In this document: positions 1 to 7,492 of the stretch, piece by piece
How positions within the stretch are numbered: the stretch's first letter is position 1
Layout: the number at the start of each line of letters is the position of its first letter
From: an uncultured Paraprevotella sp.
GTDB lineage: Bacteria; Bacteroidota; Bacteroidia; Bacteroidales; Bacteroidaceae
Direction: 5' to 3'
NCBI GenBank assembly: GCA_900548345.1
Contig: URKA01000012.1
Span: 9,176-73,175 of the forward strand
DNA length: 64,000 bases
Program-made: the position numbers and the translations under genes
Notes under the pieces: generated by a model
What the model saw: the letters and a program-made list of their open reading frames with translations, nothing else
The model's database searches: none
Told to the model about the DNA's origin: nothing

Positions 1-383
1 GCGCATACCGTCAGTTTCATTTTCGACGTGGTGTCGGAGGTTGGCAGCAGTTGAATCCACAGGTTGAGCCGGATGGGTGAGTTGGCAGTCTCGAATTTGA
101 TGCATTTAGGTTCTTCGCGGTCGATGATGCGTAAGGCCACTTCGCCCAAGGGCGATACGTTGCAACTTACGGAGTCGGTGTCGAACTTCATTTCCTTGAT
201 GCGTTCGCCGAGCTGTTCTATTTTGTCTTCCGGCACCTTTCCCTTTATCATGTCGTGGAAAGACGGGTCATTGAAGCGTTCCTGAATTACCGCCAGGTTG
301 TTCAGGTCGGACAATTTGGCATATACGCAGGCCTGGCTGTAAGGTACAGCCTTGACGCTGCTCTCATATTGTTGTTTTGACAT
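1..383 (-). CDS. SRPBCC/START-like protein, 3' end outside the window
   Basis: The frame opens at the ATG read from 383 and runs off the left edge, so only about the first 127 residues are visible. They begin MSKQQYESSVKAVPYSQACV and contain the SDLNNL and LGEVALRIIDREEPKCIKFE stretches seen in Bacteroidales SRPBCC-fold (polyketide cyclase-like) proteins, which form a hydrophobic ligand cup. There is no signal peptide, so a cytoplasmic place is inferred. It starts 29 bp after the pyrE stop on the same strand and is probably co-transcribed with pyrE. I recall this pairing as common in the order, but the ligand and role are unknown. The fold assignment comes from recognition only. Confidence 0.7.
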   Translation of the reverse strand, partial: MSKQQYESSVKAVPYSQACVYAKLSDLNNLAVIQERFNDPSFHDMIKGKVPEDKIEQLGERIKEMKFDTDSVSCNVSPLGEVALRIIDREEPKCIKFETANSPIRLNLWIQLLPTSDTTSKMKLTVC

Positions 384-412
384 TTGTTTTTGCTACGTAT
401 TCGGTTGATGGG

Positions 413-1045
413 TTATCCGTTCCAGTGTGCGGGGTCTTTTCTCCAGTCGTTCAGGATGTCTACGTCTTCCTGTGTGATATAGCCGATGCGTACGGCTTCC
501 GATACCACGGCCTCGTAGTTGGTCAGGGTGATCAGTTTTACCTTGGCTGCCTTGAAGGCTTCGGCTGCCACGTTGAAGCCGTAGGTGTAGGCAGCCACCA
601 TGCCGATTACCTCGCAACCGTTGTTGCGGATGGCCTCAACGGCTTTCAGGCTGCTTCCGCCTGTCGAGATAAGGTCTTCTACGACAACTACCTTCATGCC
701 GGGGCGCAGTTCGCCTTCTATCAGGTTCTCCAGTCCGTGGTCTTTCGGTTTGGAGCGTACGTATACGAAGGGCAGGTTCAGCAGGTCGGCTACCAGCGCA
801 CCCTGCGGGATGGCTCCTGTGGCCACGCCGGCGATGGCATCAACGTCGGAAAAACGTTCTTCAATCAGTCGGCTTATTTCTATCTTTACAAATTTGCGAA
901 GTTCCGGGTAGGATAACGTCTTGCGGTTGTCGCAATAAAACGGAGATTTCCAGCCGGACGCCCATGTGAAGGGATTGGTGGGTTGAAGTTTGATTGCTTT
1001 CACTTTAAGCAGTTTAGCAGCGAAAATCTTCTCTAATGTTTCCAT
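413..1045 (-). CDS. pyrE: Orotate phosphoribosyltransferase
   Basis: This enzyme joins orotate and PRPP to give orotidine 5'-phosphate in de novo pyrimidine synthesis, in the cytoplasm. The 210-residue protein carries the PRPP loop VVVVEDLISTGGSSL, the dimer-loop lysines in YVRSKPKDHG and the GVATGAIPQGAL segment, at the usual family length. The frame is open 22 codons further upstream, but the ATG at 1045 (METLEKIFAAKLL) is chosen because it matches the normal family start and lies just behind a Bacteroides-type -7 box at 1073-1080. The SRPBCC gene follows 29 bp downstream. Confidence 0.95.
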   Translation of the reverse strand: METLEKIFAAKLLKVKAIKLQPTNPFTWASGWKSPFYCDNRKTLSYPELRKFVKIEISRLIEERFSDVDAIAGVATGAIPQGALVADLLNLPFVYVRSKPKDHGLENLIEGELRPGMKVVVVEDLISTGGSSLKAVEAIRNNGCEVIGMVAAYTYGFNVAAEAFKAAKVKLITLTNYEAVVSEAVRIGYITQEDVDILNDWRKDPAHWNG

Positions 1046-1072
1046 AATGGTTGTAGTTTGATTAATCTGGTG

Positions 1073-1080
1073 CAAAGATA
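1073..1080 (-). promoter_or_regulatory. Probable pyrE promoter, -7 box TATCTTTG
   Basis: Read on the reverse strand this is a perfect Bacteroides -7 element (TAnnTTTG), 28 bp before the pyrE start. No convincing -33 TTTG is visible at the expected 19-20 bp spacing. Confidence 0.55.
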
Positions 1081-1250
1081 CGAAAATAGAATGATTTTTC
1101 GGGTCTGCCACGCGAGTTTTTTAAAAGAATGTGTATGCACACGGGGCGGGGGATGACGGAAATAAAGGCGTTCGTCCGGGGTGGAAATTTGCGGGGGGGA
1201 GCAGCTTGTTCTTATGTCTTGCGAAAGCAGATGCCGTTCTCGTTGAAATG

Positions 1251-1317
1251 GCGACCTGTGTGCGTTGCGTTCTTCACCTGTGTCCGTCTCGTTCTTCACC
1301 TGTGTGCATTTTGGGCT
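1251..1317. repeat. 22-bp tandem repeat, locus 1 (three units)
   Basis: Units begin with ACCTGTG at 1255, 1277 and 1299, exactly 22 bp apart. The lead-in TGAAATGGCG and the ending GTGTGCATTTTGG recur at the second locus near 42.5 kb. The function is unknown. Confidence 0.8.
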
Positions 1318-1380
1318 GTTTAAATCGTCTGATTATCAGTGTCTTTGTTTTGCGTTTTTTTGAGGCCTGGATGCGGGGCT

Positions 1381-2103
1381 TTACAGTGCCGATGACTGCG
1401 CGAGTGTCAGCATGCTGATGCGTACATTATCCTGTTGTCGTGTGATGGCTTCCGCGCACGACAGCAGGGTGGCACCTGTGGTGATGACGTCGTCCACCAG
1501 CAGGATGTGTCGTCCGGCCATTTTTTCAGGGTGTTCCAGCCGGAATATGTTCGCCACGTTTGTCTGTCTTTCTGTGTGCGAGAGTGTGGTCTGGCTGGGA
1601 TTGGATATGATGCGCAATACACTCTTGTCGTCTATGGGAATGCCCGTGATGTCGGCGATGCCCCGTGCAATCCACAGGCTCTGGTTGTATCCTCTCTTGC
1701 GTTCCTTTTGTCGTGATAACGGAACGGGTATGATGATGTCTATATCATTGAAAAAGTCTGTGCGGAGGAGGTTGCGCGCCATGTTGCGTCCCATGAAGAA
1801 GCCTATTTCGGGACGGTTGCGGTATTTCAGGTCAAAGAGGATTTGTGCGTAGGGAGATGATTTGACGTAAAGAAAATAAGACGTGGCTTTCTGCACGGGG
1901 ACAAGTCCCCGGAACCTCTCTGCCATTGGGTTCTCTATAAATGATTTGTGGTGAGTGAACGGCATAAGAGTAAGGCAGTTGCTGCATATAAACTCTTCGC
2001 CGAGCGCGAGCCGTCCGGCGCAACATGTGCAGTAGCGGGGAAAGAGAAAGTCCGACAGGCTGCCGCACCATATCCGTGCCTTATCCGAAATCCTCTTCCA
2101 CAT
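1381..2103 (-). CDS. comF: ComF family phosphoribosyltransferase-like protein
   Basis: The 240-residue protein has the ComF layout: an N-terminal zinc ribbon with two cysteine pairs (CTCC near residue 25 and CSNC near 40) and a C-terminal type I phosphoribosyltransferase core ending in LLVDDVITTGATLLSC. The IIPVPLSRQKERKRGYNQS stretch is the family's most typical block. ComF proteins take part in handling single-stranded DNA during transformation in naturally competent bacteria; in Bacteroidales the role is not established. The start lies inside the end of recX (23 bp overlap), so recX and comF are very likely translationally coupled in the prmC-recX-comF operon. Confidence 0.88.
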   Translation of the reverse strand: MWKRISDKARIWCGSLSDFLFPRYCTCCAGRLALGEEFICSNCLTLMPFTHHKSFIENPMAERFRGLVPVQKATSYFLYVKSSPYAQILFDLKYRNRPEIGFFMGRNMARNLLRTDFFNDIDIIIPVPLSRQKERKRGYNQSLWIARGIADITGIPIDDKSVLRIISNPSQTTLSHTERQTNVANIFRLEHPEKMAGRHILLVDDVITTGATLLSCAEAITRQQDNVRISMLTLAQSSAL

Positions 2104-2535
2104 GCAAGTGTCGGGTGATGAGCGGCATCTCGAATCCGCGGCTCAGGGCGAAACGAATCAGTTTGCCGTGCTTCTCGTATTCGGAGCGCGCGCTGACCGC
2201 GCGTGCTTTCGATTGAAGAAGTTGTTGTAGAATTTCCTCGTATTCCTCTTCGTCGAACGCGCCGATAGCCTTTCTGATGATGTCCGCGGGGATTTCCTTC
2301 AGCCGTAAGGCCTGTGCCACTTTGACGCGTCCCCATCGGTTGTATCGGATTTTTTCCTTTGTAAAACTCTGCGCATATCTGTTCTCATCGATAAACCCTT
2401 CTTCCGTCAGGCGCGCGATGACCGTTTCGGCATGCGGCTCCATGCCCCATGTCTTGAGTTTGCCGCGCACCTCAGAGGTGCAGTGTTCGGCGGCCGAACA
2501 ATATGCGGCGGCTTTGTTCAACGCTTCCGCTTCTG

Positions 2536-3387
<852 letters not shown>

Positions 3388-3405
3388 GACATGAGGTTTG
3401 TCGGG

Positions 3406-3413
3406 CAAAAATA
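3406..3413 (-). promoter_or_regulatory. Probable prmC promoter, -7 box TATTTTTG
   Basis: On the reverse strand this matches TAnnTTTG and lies 18 bp before the prmC start codon, in the 41-bp gap shared with the divergent ribD. Confidence 0.5.
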
Positions 3414-3428
3414 CGATTTTTATCGGAA

Positions 3429-4517
3429 ATGGATATGACTGAAGACGAAAAATATATGCAGCGCTGCATACAGCTGGCGCGTAACGGAATGTACGGGGCA
3501 CCCCCTAACCCGATGGTGGGAGCCGTGGTGGTCTGTCACGGGAAGATAATCGGGGAGGGATACCATAGGCGTTGCGGCGAGGCGCATGCCGAAGTGAATG
3601 CCATCCGTTCCGTGAGGGATGAAAGCATGCTGAAGGAGAGTACAATCTACGTGAGCCTTGAACCGTGTTCCCATTTCGGGAAGACTCCGCCCTGCGCAGA
3701 TTTGATTATAGAGAAAGGCATTCCCCGCGTGGTCATAGGTTGTGCCGACCCTTTTGCCAAGGTGGCGGGGAGGGGCATACGTAAGTTGCGTGATGCCGGA
3801 GCGGAGGTGACGGTGGGCGTGCTCGAAAAGGAATGCCTTGCGTTGAACCGTCGTTTCATGACCTTTCATACGCTTCGCCGTCCTTATATCACCTTGAAGT
3901 GGGCGGAGTCGGCCGACGGCTTTATCGACCGCCTGCGTGCGGACGCAACCTCTGCGCCTTGCATCTTTTCTTCCGACTACACACGCATGTTGGTGCATCG
4001 GGAGCGTGCCGTGCATCAGGCTATTCTGGTAGGTACGGAGACGGCACGCAAGGACGACCCTTCGTTGCAGGTGCGTGATTGGCCGGGGAGGTCTCCGCTT
4101 CGTTTGGTACTCGACCGCACCGGAAGACTCCGGTCCGGATTGAAACTTTTTGACGGCACTGTGCCGACACGGGTTTATGTGGACGTTGCTGCGGGCTCGC
4201 CGGAATATGAAGGGCGAACGGGGGTGACGTGTGTACGCGTGGATTACGGGCACGAAGTGTTGCGTCAGGTGCTGGACGACCTGTATGCCCTGTCGGTGCA
4301 GTCGCTTCTTGTCGAAGGCGGCAGCCGTTTGTTGTCGGCTTTTATGGATGCCGGATTGTGGGATGAAATCAGGGTCGAACAGGCCGGCTTCACACTTGGC
4401 GAAGGGGTGTCGGCTCCTCCTCGTCCCTGTGGTGAGATGGATGTGGAGATGGTCGACGGTCGTCGGATTGTCCGCGTGGTCCATCCGGCAGGATGTGTGG
4501 TAAAATCGCTTGTTTAG
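3429..4517 (+). CDS. ribD: Bifunctional riboflavin biosynthesis deaminase/reductase
   Basis: RibD performs the second and third steps of riboflavin synthesis: deamination of the pyrimidinone ring, then NADPH-dependent reduction of the ribosyl chain. Residues 1-145 form the zinc deaminase, with HAE at 53-55 and the PC...C zinc ligands at 79-80 and 89 (EPCSHFGKTPPC). Residues from about 150 form the reductase, with TLKWAESADG, the GTETARKDDPSL loop and LLVEGG. The length of 362 residues is normal. A second ATG at 3435 is a possible start. The gene appears to be a single transcription unit ended by the hairpin at 4524-4564. Confidence 0.95.
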   Translation: MDMTEDEKYMQRCIQLARNGMYGAPPNPMVGAVVVCHGKIIGEGYHRRCGEAHAEVNAIRSVRDESMLKESTIYVSLEPCSHFGKTPPCADLIIEKGIPRVVIGCADPFAKVAGRGIRKLRDAGAEVTVGVLEKECLALNRRFMTFHTLRRPYITLKWAESADGFIDRLRADATSAPCIFSSDYTRMLVHRERAVHQAILVGTETARKDDPSLQVRDWPGRSPLRLVLDRTGRLRSGLKLFDGTVPTRVYVDVAAGSPEYEGRTGVTCVRVDYGHEVLRQVLDDLYALSVQSLLVEGGSRLLSAFMDAGLWDEIRVEQAGFTLGEGVSAPPRPCGEMDVEMVDGRRIVRVVHPAGCVVKSLV

Positions 4518-4523
4518 TGGAAA

Positions 4524-4564
4524 AAAGCGTTGATTTATCTATTTTTTAGATAATTCAACGCTTT
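4524..4564 (+). terminator. Hairpin downstream of ribD
   Basis: A 16-bp stem (AAAGCGTTGATTTATC against its near-perfect complement, one mismatch) with a 9-base AT loop lies 7 bp after the ribD stop. The T-tract behind it is broken (ACTTTTCG), so termination strength is uncertain. Confidence 0.6.
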
Positions 4565-4591
4565 ACTTTTCGTTATAGTAAAAATTGTGCG

Positions 4592-4599
4592 TATTTTTG
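4592..4599 (+). promoter_or_regulatory. Probable promoter for the lipoprotein gene, -7 box TATTTTTG
   Basis: This perfect TAnnTTTG box lies 30 bp before the start codon at 4630 and just behind the ribD hairpin. Confidence 0.55.
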
Positions 4600-4629
4600 T
4601 AGCTTGATAATAAATATTGTGTGGCGTTT

Positions 4630-6000
4630 ATGAAGAAAACCATATTGGCGTGGCCGTTCGTGCTGTTGGCGATGCTTGTGTTCTGTGCATGTGGCGATGA
4701 TGAAGAGACTGTATTGAGCAGTGACTGTCACATCAGCAGTTTTACATTGGGGGGTGTGAAGCGCGAAATACATACCACCAGTTCTACCGGAGAGGATTCC
4801 ACGTACATCGTGTCTTATAATGCGTCGTCTTATGCCATGCGCATCAATCAATTGGACGGGACCATCGAGAATCCTGATTCGCTTCCCCGGAATACCTTGA
4901 AAAGGGCGATGCTGGTCACGATAGAAACTTCCGGTTCCGTGATTTACCGTAAAAAGGATGATGCGGGGGAGAACTGGATGGCCTATTCCTCAACGGACTC
5001 CATCGATTTTAACCAGACACTTGTGTTCCGTGTGGTTTCGGCCGATGGGTCGGCATGGCGCGACTATTCTGTGAATGTGAATGTCCATCAGCAGGAGGGG
5101 GATGAGTTTGTGTGGAAGAAACTCGCCGAGCCGGGCAGATGGGATGATGCCGAAGATTTGAAGACTTTCGTGTGGAATGAAAAAGTATGGGTGTTCGCAC
5201 GAAAGGGCGCGGACATAAGTCTGTTCAGTTCCGGGGCAACCGGAGGGACGCAGTGGGAAGAAGAGGAACTTCAAGGATGCGGACAAGCCGATATCAAGAC
5301 GCTGACGAAATTTGGCGGAAAGCTCTATATGAGTGGCACCGACGGCTCCTTGATGGTGTCTGATGATGCCTTGGTCTGGGCTTCCGTGACCACCGATTGC
5401 GGCAACCTGCGCCTGCTGACGGCCGACGACGCTTATCTGTACGCCTATGCCGGACAGGCCTTGTGGCATTCAGCCGACGGGCAGCACTGGACGGAGGAAG
5501 AGCTTGACGCACCTGCCGACTCCCTGCCTGTGCAGGATTTTGCGGCGGTGTCCTATACACAGTCCGACGGCCTGCGCAAGATTTTGTTACTTGGAAACCG
5601 GAGCGTTTCCGAGTATGAGAAAGATACTCACGCCATGGTCTGGAGTCGCGGCACAAGAACACCGGCGGCCGATGCCTGCTGGATGTATTACGAAGTTTCA
5701 CGAGACAACCGTTATGCCTGTCCGCGGTTAAGTCCGCTTGAGGTGCTTCGCTACGGCGACAGCCTGCTGGCATTCGGCGGAGCCTCGATAGGCGGTACTG
5801 TCCACGGGCCGCTTGATGCCATATATGTGAGCCGTGACAACGGCATCACATGGAAGAGTAGCGGAATATACTTCCTGCCGGATGGCGTGCGCAACACACA
5901 GAACGTGTTTGCCGCGACCACCGATGCCCGAAACTGTCTGTGGCTTGTGACGGGTCGTCAGGTATGGCGCGGACGGCTGAACAGATACGGTTTTAAATAA
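4630..6000 (+). CDS. DUF6242-like secreted lipoprotein
   Basis: The 456-residue protein starts with a lipoprotein signal (MKKTILAWPFVLLAMLVFCAC), after which the new N-terminus would be Cys-Gly-Asp-Asp. An in-frame GTG nine bases upstream is a less likely start. Residues about 25-150 form a beta-rich domain with the FTLGGVKREI and LVFRVVSADGSAWRDYSV blocks I associate with Bacteroidales DUF6242 proteins. The rest has repeated W-containing strands (VWKKLAEPG, VWVFARKG, ALWHSADGQHW, YVSRDNGITWKSSGIY) like BNR or kelch blades, so a C-terminal beta-propeller is inferred. It precedes a barrel gene and uppS, which suggests an envelope role, but no activity can be assigned. Confidence 0.75.
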   Translation: MKKTILAWPFVLLAMLVFCACGDDEETVLSSDCHISSFTLGGVKREIHTTSSTGEDSTYIVSYNASSYAMRINQLDGTIENPDSLPRNTLKRAMLVTIETSGSVIYRKKDDAGENWMAYSSTDSIDFNQTLVFRVVSADGSAWRDYSVNVNVHQQEGDEFVWKKLAEPGRWDDAEDLKTFVWNEKVWVFARKGADISLFSSGATGGTQWEEEELQGCGQADIKTLTKFGGKLYMSGTDGSLMVSDDALVWASVTTDCGNLRLLTADDAYLYAYAGQALWHSADGQHWTEEELDAPADSLPVQDFAAVSYTQSDGLRKILLLGNRSVSEYEKDTHAMVWSRGTRTPAADACWMYYEVSRDNRYACPRLSPLEVLRYGDSLLAFGGASIGGTVHGPLDAIYVSRDNGITWKSSGIYFLPDGVRNTQNVFAATTDARNCLWLVTGRQVWRGRLNRYGFK

Positions 6001-6019
6001 CAAGCCCACGGCAATCCGG

Positions 6020-6751
6020 ATGAAAAAACTGCTGTTCATATTCATTTTCTGCCTGTCATGCTTCCCGCAGGGAACTGTGGCGCAGGATGAAGTGTACAGG
6101 ATGGAGCTGGGCGGCGGTGCAGGCGGCAGCTTTTATCTGGGCGATGCAAACAGTAAACCGTTCGCGCATCTCGGTGCGATGGGCGGTGTGCTGGCACGAT
6201 ACATATTCAATCCCCGTATGGCCTTGAAAGGCAACCTTGCCATCGGCCATCTGTCGGGGCAGACCGGGAAAATCTTTTTTCCGGCCGATGCGAACAGCGG
6301 TACGGTTGAAGGCGGACAGCCCGGAATGGCTACGTTCAAACGGAATGTCATCGATTTCGGCGTGCAGTTCGAGTTCAACTTCTGGGGCTACGGCATCGGG
6401 CGCGGCTTTGAAGGATACAGCCGCATCACGCCTTATATGCTGTTCGGGGCCGGGGTCACGCTGGCGCCGAAACCGTTGAAGATGAATGCCGGCTTCAACA
6501 TACCGTTGGGAGTCGGGGTGAAGTACAAAGTGAGGCCGCGCCTGAATATAGGGCTGGAATGGAGCATGCGTTTCACCACCACGGACAAGTTGGATGTGTC
6601 CAATGCGGACGGGGTGATTCTGAACGACCCGTATGGAGTGAAGAGTGCGATGTTCAAGAACAAAGACTGTTACTCATTCACCATGTTGTTCATTACATAC
6701 GACATGTTCCCCAAGTGTATGAATTGTAATAATATTAAATATGTCTTTTAA
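6020..6751 (+). CDS. DUF6089-like outer-membrane beta-barrel protein
   Basis: The 243-residue protein has a cleavable signal peptide (MKKLLFIFIFCLSCFPQGTVAQ) followed by glycine- and aromatic-rich amphipathic strands (ELGGGAGGSFYLGDANSK, RITPYMLFGAGVTLAPK, IPLGVGVKYKVRPRLNIGLEW), as in small eight- to ten-strand barrels. Bacteroidales often keep such a DUF6089 gene directly before uppS and bamA, as here; its last 11 bp overlap uppS. A structural or assembly-related role in the outer membrane is inferred from this position. The C-terminal CMNCNNIKYVF tail is unusual, because barrels normally end close to their last strand. Confidence 0.75.
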   Translation: MKKLLFIFIFCLSCFPQGTVAQDEVYRMELGGGAGGSFYLGDANSKPFAHLGAMGGVLARYIFNPRMALKGNLAIGHLSGQTGKIFFPADANSGTVEGGQPGMATFKRNVIDFGVQFEFNFWGYGIGRGFEGYSRITPYMLFGAGVTLAPKPLKMNAGFNIPLGVGVKYKVRPRLNIGLEWSMRFTTTDKLDVSNADGVILNDPYGVKSAMFKNKDCYSFTMLFITYDMFPKCMNCNNIKYVF

Positions 6752-7481
6752 CAGAGAAGTAGACTTGAAACGTGTGCCCCGTCATGTGGCCATTATCATG
6801 GATGGAAACGGGCGTTGGGCCAAGGCAAAGGGCTTGCCGCGTACGGCAGGGCATCAGCAAGGGGTGGAGACCGTGAAGAGAATTACCGAGGAAGCCACCC
6901 GGTTGGGCATTTCATATCTTACCTTATATACCTTTTCTACGGAGAACTGGAACCGTCCCGTAGATGAGATTGCAGCGTTGATGGGGCTGATTCTGGACCA
7001 TCTGGAAGAGGAAATATTCATGAAGAACAACGTGCGTTTCCGGGTCATCGGTGAATTGGAACGCATACCGGAGAAAGTGCGCACGCGTTTGCAGGAATGT
7101 ATGGACAGGACGGCGAAGAACGACAAAATGACGATGGTCATTGCCTTGAGCTATTCGTCGCGTTGGGAACTGACAAGAGCCATGCAGCGTATGGCCGACG
7201 AGGTGAAGAGCGGAACATTACAGCCCGAACAGATAACGGAAGAAACGATACAGGCGCATCTGGCGACGAGCTTCATGCCCGACCCGGATTTGCTGATTCG
7301 TACGGGCGGGGAATATCGTATCAGCAATTACCTCTTGTGGCAATGTGCCTATACTGAGTTCTATTTCTGCGATACGTTCTGGCCCGATTTCAATGAAGAC
7401 GAGCTGCGTAAGGCCGTGGCGGACTATCAGTCGAGAGAGCGCCGTTTCGGACAGACAAGTGAACAAGTGGCTACCCTATAA
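6741..7481 (+). CDS. uppS: Isoprenyl (undecaprenyl) diphosphate synthase
   Basis: This cis-prenyltransferase makes undecaprenyl diphosphate, the lipid carrier for peptidoglycan and surface glycans. The 246-residue protein carries HVAIIMDGNGRWAKAKG with the catalytic Asp21, the TLYTFSTENWNRP substrate loop and the RTGGEYRISNYLLWQ block near the C-terminus. The start overlaps the barrel gene by 11 bp and bamA begins 11 bp after its stop, so the three are probably one transcript. The order uppS-bamA-skp is common in Bacteroidetes and links lipid carrier synthesis with outer-membrane assembly. Confidence 0.96.
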   Translation: MSFNREVDLKRVPRHVAIIMDGNGRWAKAKGLPRTAGHQQGVETVKRITEEATRLGISYLTLYTFSTENWNRPVDEIAALMGLILDHLEEEIFMKNNVRFRVIGELERIPEKVRTRLQECMDRTAKNDKMTMVIALSYSSRWELTRAMQRMADEVKSGTLQPEQITEETIQAHLATSFMPDPDLLIRTGGEYRISNYLLWQCAYTEFYFCDTFWPDFNEDELRKAVADYQSRERRFGQTSEQVATL

Positions 7482-7492
7482 GCAACGAACCT

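Larger units (their letters stand above)
1046..1380. other. Intergenic region between pyrE and comF
   Basis: This 335-bp gap holds the pyrE promoter and a short tandem repeat at 1251-1317. Short open frames across it look like by-products of the repeat and were not called. I see no terminator with a clear stem and T-run for the upstream comF transcript. Confidence 0.6.

Noticed and set aside
1129..1418. Possible small proteins in the pyrE-comF gap
   Set aside because: The frames run through the 22-bp repeats and resemble frames at the 42.5-kb locus only because the DNA repeats are alike.
3420..4484. A 354-codon open frame antisense to ribD
   Set aside because: Its translation is rich in His, Arg and Pro without any family pattern, and ribD on the other strand is complete. 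It is a GC-rich shadow frame.
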